From the NCBI GenBank assembly GCA_963205025.1, contig CAUJHO010000095.1, positions 82,897 through 146,896 on the forward strand: DNA of 64,000 nucleotides. The letters are read 5' to 3'. The translations under genes and the position numbers were made by a program. Positions 26,877 through 35,605 of this stretch are shown here, piece by piece. The stretch's first letter is position 1, and the number at the start of each line of letters is the position of its first letter. The notes under the pieces are model-generated. The model was given only the letters and a program-made list of their open reading frames with translations, was not told the DNA's origin and searched no databases. Source of the stretch: Pseudomonadota bacterium. Its GTDB lineage: Bacteria; Pseudomonadota; Alphaproteobacteria; Caulobacterales; Caulobacteraceae.

Positions 26877-28400
26877 TCAGGCGAGGGGCAGGGTCAGGCG
26901 GGCTATCAAGCCGCCACCCTCGCGATGGGACAGGACCACATCGCCGCCATGGGCGCGGGCGATGCTGCGGGCGACGGCGAGGCCGAGGCCGGTTCCGCCG
27001 GTGTCGCGGTTGCGGCTCCTTTCGCCGCGATGGAACGGCTCGAAGACGGTCTCCAGCTCATCGGACGAGAGGCCGGGGCCGCTGTCCGAGACGGTGACCA
27101 CCGCCAGCGCGCCCTCGGTCGTGACCGAGACCTCGGCGGCACCGGCGAACTTGACGGCATTCTCCACCAGATTGGCCAGGGCGCGACGCAGGTTCAGGCT
27201 CTCACCCAGGACAAAGACAGGTTCGGCGGCAGCGAAGCTGAGATTTGCGCCGATCTCGGTCAGGTCGTCGACGACGGAACCGGCCAGGGCCGAAAGATCG
27301 AGCGCCGCGCGATCCTCGCGCACGGTCTCGCCCCGGACATAGGCCAGAGCCTGGGAGATCATACCGTCCATCTGTTCGATGTCCTCGGCCATGCGGTCGC
27401 GGATGTCGGGGTCGGCCTGTTCGGCGTGGAAGCGAAGGCGGGTCAGGGGGGTGCGCAGGTCGTGGGCGATGGCGGCGACCATCTGGGTGCGGCCCTCGAC
27501 ATAGCGATTGAGTTTGGTCTGCATGTCGTTGAAGGCATGGGCGGCAGCGCGCACCTCCAGCGGGCCTGTTTCATCCAGCGGCGGCGCATGAGGATCCGAG
27601 CCGAGGCGTTCGGCGGCCTGGGCGAACAGGCGCACCGGGCGGGCCAGCCGCCGTGCCATCAGCCAGGCCAGTGGCAAGAGCAGGACCAGACAGGCCAGGA
27701 AGGTCAGGAGGATGCGGGTGTGCCAGGGCGACCACAGGCCGGTCGGCGGGCTCACCGTGGCCCACTGGCCATCGTCAAGGCGCACGCTGGCGATGAAGGG
27801 CGGAAAGCGCAGTTCCTCGGTGAAGACGGTGATCTGCTGGCGGGTCTGGCCATCGGGGGTGCCGCGAATGTCCTGGGTCAGGATCTGGATCTGGCCCCCG
27901 GGTGGCGGCGACGTCAGCGCGGGCGTGCCGGCGGGCGGACCGGCGCCATCGGCGCGGCGGATGACGATGGTTTCGGTGCGGCGCTGTCCGGTCTGAGGTG
28001 CCTGGTCTGCGCCCTGGTGGACCCAGCGCCCGCCCAGGTCTTCGTGGATGCGCCGACGCTCGTCGCCTTCGACGACAGGAACGCTGACCCGCACGGCATC
28101 GGCCGGCAGATCGAGCCGGTGTTGCAGGGCCAGGGAGATGACGCGCGCCAGCGGGTCCTGATCGGCGGCGGCGGTGACCGGCGAGGTGCCCGACAGATTG
28201 CGGCGCAGACGTCGGCCCTCGGCGGTGCGGACGGCCTGGCCCTCAAGCGCGGCCACCGCCTCGTCGATGGTGAAGCCGGGCTGGGCCGGCGGCGGCGCAT
28301 GCAGGATGACGCCGAAGGCGACGGCCATGGCGATGGCGATTGAAACCGCCACCAGCAGGGTCACCTGAAAGAAGACGGACAGGGCGGGAAGGCGGGTCAT
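26877..28400 (-). CDS. sensor histidine kinase of a two-component system
   Basis: 507 residues. TM1 (about 10-33), a periplasmic sensor region with Pro-rich linkers to about 225, TM2 (ILLTFLACLVLLLPLAWLMA), HAMP (RRLARPVRLFAQAAERLG), HisKA with AHDLRTPLTRLRFHAEQ, then HATPase_c with NLVENAVKF, DSGPGLS and GTGLGLAVARSI. The architecture is that of EnvZ/RstB-type kinases. Its start overlaps the stop of the response regulator by 4 nt. Signal unknown; the divergent neighbour is an EF-hand protein, which hints at a calcium- or envelope-related response. Confidence 0.9.
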   Translation of the reverse strand: MTRLPALSVFFQVTLLVAVSIAIAMAVAFGVILHAPPPAQPGFTIDEAVAALEGQAVRTAEGRRLRRNLSGTSPVTAAADQDPLARVISLALQHRLDLPADAVRVSVPVVEGDERRRIHEDLGGRWVHQGADQAPQTGQRRTETIVIRRADGAGPPAGTPALTSPPPGGQIQILTQDIRGTPDGQTRQQITVFTEELRFPPFIASVRLDDGQWATVSPPTGLWSPWHTRILLTFLACLVLLLPLAWLMARRLARPVRLFAQAAERLGSDPHAPPLDETGPLEVRAAAHAFNDMQTKLNRYVEGRTQMVAAIAHDLRTPLTRLRFHAEQADPDIRDRMAEDIEQMDGMISQALAYVRGETVREDRAALDLSALAGSVVDDLTEIGANLSFAAAEPVFVLGESLNLRRALANLVENAVKFAGAAEVSVTTEGALAVVTVSDSGPGLSSDELETVFEPFHRGERSRNRDTGGTGLGLAVARSIARAHGGDVVLSHREGGGLIARLTLPLA

Positions 28401-29110
28401 ACCGGACGCACCGAGACGGCCAGGCGATAGCCTTCGCCCCGGACGGTTTCGATGACGTCGCGGCCGGTGCCGTCGTCGAGTTTTTTCCTCAGGCGGCTGA
28501 TCTGGACGTCGATGGCGCGGTCGAAGGATTCGACCGTCGGGCCATGGGAGAGATCCAGCAGTTGATCGCGCGTCAGGATGCGTCCGGGGCGTTCGACGAA
28601 GGCCTGCAACAGGCGGAATTCTCCAGACGACAGGGCCGTGACGGTACCGGCCTGATCGGTCAGTTCGCGGCGCACGACGTCGAGCCGAAACGCGCCCAGC
28701 CAGACGGCCTGACCATTGGAGCGGGGTCGGTCACCGCCGCGCCGGAGCACGGCGCGGATGCGGGCCAGAAGCTCACGCGGATTGCACGGCTTGGGCAGAT
28801 AGTCGGCGGCCCCCAGCTCCAGCCCGACGATGCGGTCGGTGTCCTCGCCCATGGCCGACAGCATGATCACCGGCGGCCCCGTCTCTGCGAGGCGGCGGCA
28901 GACGGACAGGCCGTCCTCGCCCGGCATCATCAGATCCAGCACCACGACATCGGTGGGCCGGCGCGCCAGCAGCCGATCCATCTCGCGGGCGTCGGCGGCC
29001 CCCTCGGCCTGGAAGCCCTGGCGGACCAGATAGTCGGTCAGGACGTCGCGGATGCCCGGATCGTCGTCAACGACCAGGATGCGGGCCTGTGCGGAGGCGG
29101 GGGCATTCAT
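28397..29110 (-). CDS. OmpR-family response regulator
   Basis: 237 residues. Receiver domain with acidic pocket ILVVDDDPG, phosphoacceptor Asp in VVVLDLMMPGEDG, and Lys in YLPKPCNPREL. The C-terminal winged helix (ELLAF-type start, SSGEFRLLQAFVERPGRILTRDQLLDL, RAIDVQISRLRKKL) is of OmpR/PhoB type. It is the first gene of the two-gene operon with the kinase. The divergent control region contains a perfect ATTTCA-N4-TGAAAT palindrome. Confidence 0.93.
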   Translation of the reverse strand: MNAPASAQARILVVDDDPGIRDVLTDYLVRQGFQAEGAADAREMDRLLARRPTDVVVLDLMMPGEDGLSVCRRLAETGPPVIMLSAMGEDTDRIVGLELGAADYLPKPCNPRELLARIRAVLRRGGDRPRSNGQAVWLGAFRLDVVRRELTDQAGTVTALSSGEFRLLQAFVERPGRILTRDQLLDLSHGPTVESFDRAIDVQISRLRKKLDDGTGRDVIETVRGEGYRLAVSVRPV

Positions 29111-29143
29111 GCAGGCAATCTGACCGGGCGGCTTGGCGAAATG

Positions 29144-29159
29144 ATTTCAACGCTGAAAT
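29144..29159. promoter_or_regulatory. palindromic candidate operator between two-component system and EF-hand gene
   Basis: ATTTCA-ACGC-TGAAAT is a perfect 6-4-6 inverted repeat in an AT-rich patch, 34 bases upstream of the regulator gene and about 75 bases upstream of the EF-hand gene. A second inverted repeat, GCCTG-N6-CAGGC, lies at 29175-29190. The location suits an autoregulated response regulator. Confidence 0.45.
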
Positions 29160-29232
29160 ATGCGCGCAAGACGGGCCTGATCAAACAGGCTGGACGGGCG
29201 AGACGGCCCGATGATCCTTGAGGAGACATGCG

Positions 29233-29922
29233 ATGAAGCTTCTGTTGTGCGCCGCCGGCCTGCTGGTGCTGGCCCCCGCCGTTGCCCAGGCCCAGCAAGA
29301 GGTCCGCCGCGAAGAACGGGTCGTCGTCATGGCCGGTGCCGGCGCTCAGCGCCTGGACATTCCCGAGGGCGGGCTGACGCGCGAGGCGTTTGAGGCGCGC
29401 CATGGCGAGATGTTCGCCCGGCTGGATGCGGATTCCAACGGCGTCGTCACCCGCGAGGAAATGGCGGCCATGGCAGCGGCGCATGGCGGCGGCGCTGGTC
29501 GCGCGATGGTTTTGCACGGGGACGGTGCAGAGGAAGTCGAACTCGACGGCAACGGCGAGTGGACCAGCGAAGACGGCTCGCGCCACGTCGTCGTACGGCG
29601 TCGTGGACCCGGCGACGAGCCGCTGGTGATTGACGGGGAAACCATCAATGGCGAGGGCGGTGACGGGGGCGAACGCCGCATCGTCATCGTGCGCCGTGGG
29701 TCTGACGGAGAGACGGTGGATGTCCACGAAGGATCGGGGGCACCGGGCGAGGGCGGCGAGCGCCATGTCATGGTTTTCCGTCATAGCGCCGAAGGCGGGC
29801 TGGATGCGGACGGCGACGGCCGCTGGAGCTTCGATGAAATGGCGGCCCCCTTGCGCGAACACTTCAACCACCTGGATGCCAACCACGATGGCTTCGTGGA
29901 TGAGGCCGAGCGCCGGCACTGA
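29233..29922 (+). CDS. secreted EF-hand protein
   Basis: 229 residues from ATG 29233 with GAGGAGAC upstream. A signal peptide (LLLCAAGLLVLAPAVAQAQ) precedes EF-hand loops: LDADSNGVVTREEM (about 66-79), GLDADGDGRWSFDEM (near 196) and LDANHDGFVDEAE (near 215). The middle is Gly/Asp/Arg-rich with the repeated pattern ERRIVIVRRG / ERHVMVFRH. It probably binds calcium in the periplasm or outside. It is divergent from the two-component operon and may be its target. Confidence 0.8.
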   Translation: MKLLLCAAGLLVLAPAVAQAQQEVRREERVVVMAGAGAQRLDIPEGGLTREAFEARHGEMFARLDADSNGVVTREEMAAMAAAHGGGAGRAMVLHGDGAEEVELDGNGEWTSEDGSRHVVVRRRGPGDEPLVIDGETINGEGGDGGERRIVIVRRGSDGETVDVHEGSGAPGEGGERHVMVFRHSAEGGLDADGDGRWSFDEMAAPLREHFNHLDANHDGFVDEAERRH

Positions 29923-29932
29923 TGACGAGGCT

Positions 29933-29957
29933 CCCTTCTCCCCCTGTGGGAGAAGGG
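29933..29957. repeat. family B palindromic hairpin between convergent genes
   Basis: CCCTTCTCCC-CCTGT-GGGAGAAGGG, a perfect 10-base stem 2 bases before the purT stop codon and 10 bases after the EF-hand gene. It may serve as a bidirectional terminator as well as being a repeat copy. Confidence 0.75.
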
Positions 29958-29959
29958 AA

Positions 29960-31162
29960 TCAGGCGCGGACCACGCGCACCCGACCGGCGGCGTCGCGTG
30001 CCCGTTCGCGGGCCTGATCCGTCGTGTCGCCGGTCGCGGTGGCCACGCCCATGCGGCGACGTTCGAAGGCCTCGGGCTTGCCGAAGAGGCGCAGATCGGC
30101 GGTCGGCACCGACAGGGCCTCGGCCACACCCTCATAGGCCACGCCGATCGCGTCCATGCCGCCATAGATGACGGCGCTGGCCCCGACGGCGCGACGGGTC
30201 ACATCGGTCGGCAGGCCCAAGATGGCGCGGGCGTGCAGCGCGAACTCGGACTGGATCTGGGTCGCCAGGGTGACCAGGCCGGTGTCGTGCGGGCGCGGCG
30301 ACACCTCTGAGAACCAGACCTGATCGCCCTTGATGAACAGCTCGACGCCGAAGACGCCAAGCCCGCCCAGATTGTCCGTGACGGCGCGAGCAATGCGTTC
30401 CGACTCGGCCAGGGCGGCGTCAGTCATGGGCTGAGGCTGCCAGCTCTCGACATAGTCGCCCTTCTCCTGGCGATGGCCGATGGGGTCGCAGAAGGTCGTG
30501 ACGACCTGGCCATCCTGCACGGAGCGGACGGTCAGAAGGGTGATCTCGAAATCGAAGTCGATGCGGCCCTCGACGATGACGCGGGCGGTATCGACCCGCC
30601 CGCCGGATTGAGCATAGGCCCAGGCCTCGGCGATCTGATCGGGGCGTTCGACATAGGACTGGCCCTTGCCGGACGAGGACATCACCGGCTTGACGAAACA
30701 GGGATAGCCGACGGCGGCGGCCCCCTCGGCCAGCTCCTGTTCGGATCCGGCAAAGGCGTAGGGGCTGGTCGGCAGGTTCAAGGTCTCGGCGGCGAGCCGG
30801 CGGATGCCCTCGCGGTTCATGGTCAGCTGGACCGCGCGCGCGGTCGGGATGACGGTGGCCAGGCCTGCTGCCTCGATGTCGGCAAGGACCTCGGTGGCGA
30901 TGGCCTCGATCTCGGGCACGATGATGTGCGGGGCCTCGGCCAGGATGACGCCGTTCAGCACCTGGGCGTCGGTCATGGGGATGATGTGGCTGCGGTGGGC
31001 CACCTGCATGGCCGGGGCGTTCGGATAGCGGTCCACGGCAATGACCTCGGCCCCGAGGCGCTGAAGCTCGATGGTGACTTCCTTGCCGAGCTCGCCCGCG
31101 CCCAGCAGCATGGCGCGCAGGCCGGTATCGGAAAGCGGCGTGCCGAGGCGGCGAACGGTCAT
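29960..31162 (-). CDS. purT: formate-dependent phosphoribosylglycinamide formyltransferase
   Basis: 400 residues of the ATP-grasp superfamily: [35 protein letters not shown] is the PurT N-terminal signature, [14 protein letters not shown] is the ATP-binding loop, and [17 protein letters not shown] carries the metal-binding residues. It makes formyl-GAR from GAR, formate and ATP, the third step of purine synthesis. Its start overlaps the stop of the esterase gene by 4 nt, so it is probably in an operon with tkt and the esterase. Confidence 0.95.
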   Translation of the reverse strand: MTVRRLGTPLSDTGLRAMLLGAGELGKEVTIELQRLGAEVIAVDRYPNAPAMQVAHRSHIIPMTDAQVLNGVILAEAPHIIVPEIEAIATEVLADIEAAGLATVIPTARAVQLTMNREGIRRLAAETLNLPTSPYAFAGSEQELAEGAAAVGYPCFVKPVMSSSGKGQSYVERPDQIAEAWAYAQSGGRVDTARVIVEGRIDFDFEITLLTVRSVQDGQVVTTFCDPIGHRQEKGDYVESWQPQPMTDAALAESERIARAVTDNLGGLGVFGVELFIKGDQVWFSEVSPRPHDTGLVTLATQIQSEFALHARAILGLPTDVTRRAVGASAVIYGGMDAIGVAYEGVAEALSVPTADLRLFGKPEAFERRRMGVATATGDTTDQARERARDAAGRVRVVRA

Positions 31163-32007
31163 CTGGGTTGGGGCTGCGGCGGATAGGCTTGCCGCAGGAA
31201 GGCGGGCCCCATCTGGAGAAAGATGGTGGAGTGGGTCAGGTCGTGGCGTGGTTCATACGACCAGATGAGTCCTTCGGGGGGCGCGGTGGCCAGTGCTGCC
31301 AGCAGGGCGTCGAGACCGGCCTGCATTTCCCCGCCTTCGTCTGCGATGGTCAGGAGCAACTGTCGGTCGGCCGCCGAATGTCCCGCCAGCAAGGCTGCGG
31401 AATCGGCCCCCAGGTTACCCCGATCCCACCACATCGAGGGGCTGACGGCGAGATAGCGGTCGAACAGGTCTGGCGTGTTGAGAAACGTCTCGACAATGAA
31501 CAGCGCCGCGGCGGATTCCCCGAGGACGGCGTCATCGCCGCCGGTCCGATAGTTTGTCTCGACCCAGGGCTTCACCTCCTGCTCGAGGAAGCGACGAAAC
31601 CGGTCCGACTGACCGTGGTTGGGCCATTGACGAATGATGCGTCGGTCGGCCGAACGCCAGGTCAATTCGTTCTGGCGATCCATGGAGGCGACACCGACGA
31701 AGATTACCTCTGCCATCTCGCCGGCCGCCATGAGATCGGCGGCGATGTTGGCATAGACAGGAAAGTCCTGAGCCTGACCGCCATCCAGCAGATAGACAAC
31801 CGGCCAGGTGCGGTCGGGCTGGTCGGCGTAGCCGGCAGGCAGCAGGACATTGAGCTCGCGCTCCATACCCATCACGGTGCTGGGGAGGGTGAAACTCTCA
31901 CCCACCGTCGCGGCCGGGGCGGCTTGCGGTGACTGGGCCTGTGCCGCGACGGCTCCGACGAGGGTCATCGTCACCGAAAGGGCCACGACCGCAGATAGAA
32001 ATCGCAT
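31159..32007 (-). CDS. secreted esterase-D/enterochelin-esterase-like hydrolase
   Basis: 282 residues with a signal peptide ([18 protein letters not shown]). Alpha/beta-hydrolase of the Esterase (PF00756) family: [11 protein letters not shown] oxyanion region, nucleophile Ser in [14 protein letters not shown] (usual G-x-S-x-G replaced by GESAA), Asp around IADEGGEM, and His in RHDLTHSTI. Related proteins include IroE-type siderophore esterases and FrsA-like hydrolases; the substrate is not predictable. It lies between tkt and purT. Confidence 0.8.
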   Translation of the reverse strand: MRFLSAVVALSVTMTLVGAVAAQAQSPQAAPAATVGESFTLPSTVMGMERELNVLLPAGYADQPDRTWPVVYLLDGGQAQDFPVYANIAADLMAAGEMAEVIFVGVASMDRQNELTWRSADRRIIRQWPNHGQSDRFRRFLEQEVKPWVETNYRTGGDDAVLGESAAALFIVETFLNTPDLFDRYLAVSPSMWWDRGNLGADSAALLAGHSAADRQLLLTIADEGGEMQAGLDALLAALATAPPEGLIWSYEPRHDLTHSTIFLQMGPAFLRQAYPPQPQPR

Positions 32008-32037
32008 GAGATGCTCCTGGTCACCGTCCGGGTATGG

Positions 32038-34032
32038 CTACAGCCGTGCGCGGACCGCTTCAAGCACGGCTTCGGCGGTGATGCCGAACTTCTCGTAGAG
32101 CACCTCAGCGGGGGCCGAGGCCCCGAAGCCGGTCATGCCGACGAAGCCGCCGTCCTCACCGATGAAGCGGTCCCAGCCCTGGCGGATGGCGGCCTCGATG
32201 GCGACGCGGACGGTGCCGCGATCGATCACGGAGGCCTGATAGGCCGAGGGTTGTTGCTCGAAAAGTTCGAAACAGGGAACCGAGACGACGCGGGTGGGCA
32301 CACCCTCGGCTTCCAGGGTTTCGGCGGCCTTCAGGGCCAGGGCCAGTTCGGTGCCGGTGCCGAACAGGGTGACCCTGGCATCGCCGGAGGCGGCCTTGAT
32401 CTCATAGGCACCCCTGGCTGACAGGTTGTCAGACGAGGCCGTGGTGCGAACCGCCGGGGTCTTCTGGCGCGACAGGGCCATGGCAGAGGGTGTGGTTCTG
32501 GATTGAAGCGCGACCTGCCAGCATTCCATCGCCTCGATGGTGTCGGCAGGGCGGAAGACATTGAGGTTCGGAATGGCGCGCAGCGCCGCCAGGTGCTCGA
32601 TCGGCTGGTGCGTCGGGCCGTCTTCGCCCAGGCCGATGGAATCGTGGGTCAGGACATGGACCACCCGCACCCCCATCAGGGCCCCCAGACGAATAGCCGG
32701 GCGGCTGTAGTCCGAGAACACCATGAAGGTGCCGCCATAGGGGATGACGCCGCCGTGCAGGGCCAGGCCGTTCATGGCGGCGGCCATGCCGAACTCGCGC
32801 ACCCCGTAGTTCACATAGCGCCCGTCATAGGTCGGGGCGTCGAGGATCTCGGTGCCCTTGACGAAGGTGTTGTTCGAGCCGGTCAGGTCGGCTGAGCCAC
32901 CGATCATCTCGGGGATGGCGGCAAAGAGCTGATCCAGCGCGGCACCCGACGCCTGGCGCGTGGCCTGGGCAGGCTGGGTCTGGACCAGCTCGGACATGGC
33001 GGCGTCAAGCTTGTCGAAGGCACCTGCGGGCAGGTCGCCCGTCATGGCGCGGGTGAATTCGGAGCCTTGCGGCGAGGCGGCGAGGCGCGCCTCCCAGGCC
33101 TTGCGGGGACGGGTGCCGCGACGGCCGACGGACTTCCAGGCCTTGGTGAGATCTTCGGGCAGGTCGAACGGTGCGTGGGGCCAGTTCAGCGCCTCCCGCG
33201 TCGCGGCGATCTCGGTCGCGCCCAGGGCCGCGCCGTGGGTCTTGTGGCTGCCTTCCAGGGTGGCAGCGCCCTTGCCGATGCGGGTCCTGCACGCGATCAG
33301 GGTCGGCCTGTCCTGGCGGGTGGCCCACTGCAGGGCCGAGCGGATGGCCTTGTGGTCGTGGCCGTCGACGGCCTTGACGGCCCAGCCGGCCGCCTTGAAG
33401 CGCGCCTTCTGGTCGGTGGTGTCGGACAGGGACACCTTGCCGTCGATGGTGATCTCATTGTCGTCCCACAGGACGGTCAGCTTCGACAACTTGAGGCGAC
33501 CGGCCAGGGCAATGGCCTCTTGCGACACACCCTCCATCAGACAGCCGTCCCCGGCCACGACCCAGGTGCGGTGATCCACCAGGTCCTCACCGAAGCGGGC
33601 CACCAGGTGGCGCTCGGCCATGGCGAAGCCGACCGAGGTGGCCAGGCCCTGACCTAGCGGGCCGGTCGTGACCTCGACGCCCGGCATGTGGCCGAACTCG
33701 GGATGGCCGGCGGTGCGCGAGCCCCACTGGCGGAAATTGACCAGCTCCTGTCGGGTCGCAGCCTTGTAGCCGGTCAGGTGCAGCAGGGCGTAGATCAGCA
33801 TCGACCCGTGGCCGGCCGACAGGATGAAGCGGTCGCGGTCGGGCCAGTCCGGGCGGCTGGCGTCGAACTTCAGAAACTTCGAAAACAGCACCGTCGCCAC
33901 ATCGGCCATACCCATGGGCATTCCGGGGTGGCCTGACTTGGCCTGTTCGACCGCATCCATGGCGAGGACCCGGATGGCGTCGGCCATGCGCGTCGGGGAG
34001 GGCTTGGATACGGTTGGGCTGGCGTCGGCCAT
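32038..34032 (-). CDS. tkt: transketolase
   Basis: 664 residues from ATG 34032; the upstream extension in the track is not family-like. [15 protein letters not shown] begins the TPP-binding N-terminal domain, [16 protein letters not shown] carries the GDG...N metal/TPP motif, and the pyrimidine domain has the [22 protein letters not shown] signature. It transfers two-carbon ketol units in the pentose phosphate pathway. It is followed by the esterase and purT on the same strand and is divergent from zauP. Confidence 0.97.
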   Translation of the reverse strand: MADASPTVSKPSPTRMADAIRVLAMDAVEQAKSGHPGMPMGMADVATVLFSKFLKFDASRPDWPDRDRFILSAGHGSMLIYALLHLTGYKAATRQELVNFRQWGSRTAGHPEFGHMPGVEVTTGPLGQGLATSVGFAMAERHLVARFGEDLVDHRTWVVAGDGCLMEGVSQEAIALAGRLKLSKLTVLWDDNEITIDGKVSLSDTTDQKARFKAAGWAVKAVDGHDHKAIRSALQWATRQDRPTLIACRTRIGKGAATLEGSHKTHGAALGATEIAATREALNWPHAPFDLPEDLTKAWKSVGRRGTRPRKAWEARLAASPQGSEFTRAMTGDLPAGAFDKLDAAMSELVQTQPAQATRQASGAALDQLFAAIPEMIGGSADLTGSNNTFVKGTEILDAPTYDGRYVNYGVREFGMAAAMNGLALHGGVIPYGGTFMVFSDYSRPAIRLGALMGVRVVHVLTHDSIGLGEDGPTHQPIEHLAALRAIPNLNVFRPADTIEAMECWQVALQSRTTPSAMALSRQKTPAVRTTASSDNLSARGAYEIKAASGDARVTLFGTGTELALALKAAETLEAEGVPTRVVSVPCFELFEQQPSAYQASVIDRGTVRVAIEAAIRQGWDRFIGEDGGFVGMTGFGASAPAEVLYEKFGITAEAVLEAVRARL

Positions 34033-34139
34033 GGCGGCGGTCGCTCCGGGGTCAAGTCGATTTGAAGGGCGGGGGCGCTTTACCCCGAGAGGCGCGTAGG
34101 TTCTATATGGATTCGGAAATAAGCGGACGGAGCGCACCC

Positions 34140-34367
34140 ATGTCCGACAATCTGACGGCGGCCACCGAGCGGCTGAGCCGCGCGCTGGCGGCGCTGGAAT
34201 CCAGGGCGCGGGACGTCAAGGCGCGGGCCGCGGTCAGTGACGACGACCTGTTTGCCACCGTGCCGGACGTACCCGACGATGAGTTGAGAGTTGCGGCACA
34301 GCAGGCGTCCGAGGCTCTGGGACGGGCCGCCGAGGCCCTGCGCGACGCCTTGGGCGAAGAGGGCTGA
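34140..34367 (+). CDS. zauP: coiled-coil cell division protein ZauP
   Basis: 75 residues from ATG 34140, almost entirely helical: heptad-like [27 protein letters not shown], a short acidic break ([15 protein letters not shown]) and a second helix ending in [10 protein letters not shown]. It is 4 bases upstream of zapA on the same strand. In Caulobacter the coiled-coil ZauP is encoded in an operon with zapA and together they focus the Z-ring at mid-cell. The assignment rests on size, coiled coil and synteny. Confidence 0.75.
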   Translation: MSDNLTAATERLSRALAALESRARDVKARAAVSDDDLFATVPDVPDDELRVAAQQASEALGRAAEALRDALGEEG

Positions 34368-34371
34368 ACTG

Positions 34372-34671
34372 ATGGCCACAGTCACTGTCGACATCAATGG
34401 CCGCCCCCATCAGGTGGGCTGTGCCGAGGGCCAGGAAAAGCGAGTGATGGCCCTGGCCGCCCAGTTCGACCGGCATGTGCGCGAGGTCGCCGGCGATGTC
34501 GGCCAGGTCGGGGACCTGCGCCTGTTCCTGATGGCCGGGCTGCTGCTGGCCGATGAGAATCAGGACCTGAAATCCAGCGTCCAGCTGCAGCCGACGTCGG
34601 ACGATGCGGCGGTGCTCGAGGCCCTGAACGCTGCTGCCGAGCGGATCGAGACCCTGGCGGCGGGACTGTAG
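34372..34671 (+). CDS. zapA: cell division protein ZapA
   Basis: 99 residues from ATG 34372. ATVTVDINGRPHQVGCAEGQEKRVMALAAQFDRHVREV is the ZapA N-terminal beta/alpha head, followed by the long helix (LRLFLMAGLLLADENQDL) and a C-terminal coiled coil. It bundles FtsZ filaments at the division site. It follows zauP closely and is convergent with flgL, 7 bases apart. Confidence 0.88.
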   Translation: MATVTVDINGRPHQVGCAEGQEKRVMALAAQFDRHVREVAGDVGQVGDLRLFLMAGLLLADENQDLKSSVQLQPTSDDAAVLEALNAAAERIETLAAGL

Positions 34672-34678
34672 CGCTGCC

Positions 34679-35605
34679 TTAACGCAGAAGGTTCAGCAGG
34701 CTGACATCGCGAAGCTGGTTGATGACCTGGGCCGAGGCCTGGATGGCGATCTGGGACAGGTTCAGGTCGGTCACGGCCTGGGTGACGTCGGCGTCGGTGC
34801 GATTGCCGATCAGTTCCGCCAGCTGCAGCTGCTGCGCCTCCTGGGACGCCAGCAGGTTTTCCATCTGGTTCTGCCGGGCTCCGTTGCGCGATGCGGCAAG
34901 GACACTGTGCTCGCGGGCCGCGTCGAAGGCGATCACCTGCTGTGCCAGGAAGGCCTTGTCGGCATCGTCGAGCGCCCCCGAAATCGGGCCGTTGGGGCCG
35001 GTGTGATAGGCCTGGATTGCGCGCAGCGCCTCCATCAATGGTCCGCCGACGTCGCTGGCCAGGAAGCTTGACGAGATCACCATGGTTTCGTCGAGCCGGG
35101 TCGAAGAGATCAACTGATCATTGGAAAAGACGTCGTCCAAGGTGGGCTCGGCCGCCAGCTCAGCCAGATTGCTCGCTTCGACGGGGGCGTCGGTCGTGCG
35201 CCCGCCCGCGAAGAGATAGGACCCTTCATGTCTCAGGTTGAGCGCGCCCTGGGCGGCTTGAAACGCACCTTCCAGCTCAAGCATGAGGCCATCGAAACGC
35301 CCGGCCGCCAGAGCATTGGCGATGGCCTCGCGGGCCACATCCGTCGATTCGATCAGGCGATCGAAGGCCAGCGCCTGGGTATCGAGCCGGGCCTTGACGG
35401 TCTCTCCCGTCGCCATGAAGCCGGCCAGGCGCGCATCGGCGGCCTTGAGCGCATTCAAGGTCTCGGCGCTGCGTCCGAACCCGGAGAGATCGGTGGCAAT
35501 CTTGCCGGTGGCGATCCGGTTCTGGGCATCCTGCTGGCGTGACTGGGCCCGCTGGAGGTCCAGCAGGGCAGATTGGAAGCTGGCGTTGGTGGCTACACGG
35601 GTCAT
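34679..35605 (-). CDS. flgL: flagellar hook-associated protein 3 / flagellin-like FlgL
   Basis: 308 residues. The N-terminus RVATNASFQSALLDLQRAQSRQQDAQNRIATGKIATDLSG and the C-terminus TDLNLSQIAIQASAQVINQLRDVSLLNLLR are the terminal helices shared by flagellins and FlgL. It forms the hook-filament junction. Its start overlaps the flgK stop, so flgK-flgL form an operon. Confidence 0.93.
   Translation of the reverse strand: MTRVATNASFQSALLDLQRAQSRQQDAQNRIATGKIATDLSGFGRSAETLNALKAADARLAGFMATGETVKARLDTQALAFDRLIESTDVAREAIANALAAGRFDGLMLELEGAFQAAQGALNLRHEGSYLFAGGRTTDAPVEASNLAELAAEPTLDDVFSNDQLISSTRLDETMVISSSFLASDVGGPLMEALRAIQAYHTGPNGPISGALDDADKAFLAQQVIAFDAAREHSVLAASRNGARQNQMENLLASQEAQQLQLAELIGNRTDADVTQAVTDLNLSQIAIQASAQVINQLRDVSLLNLLR

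Noticed and set aside
26865-28343. 492-residue plus-strand ORF
   Set aside because: Antisense shadow of the sensor kinase.
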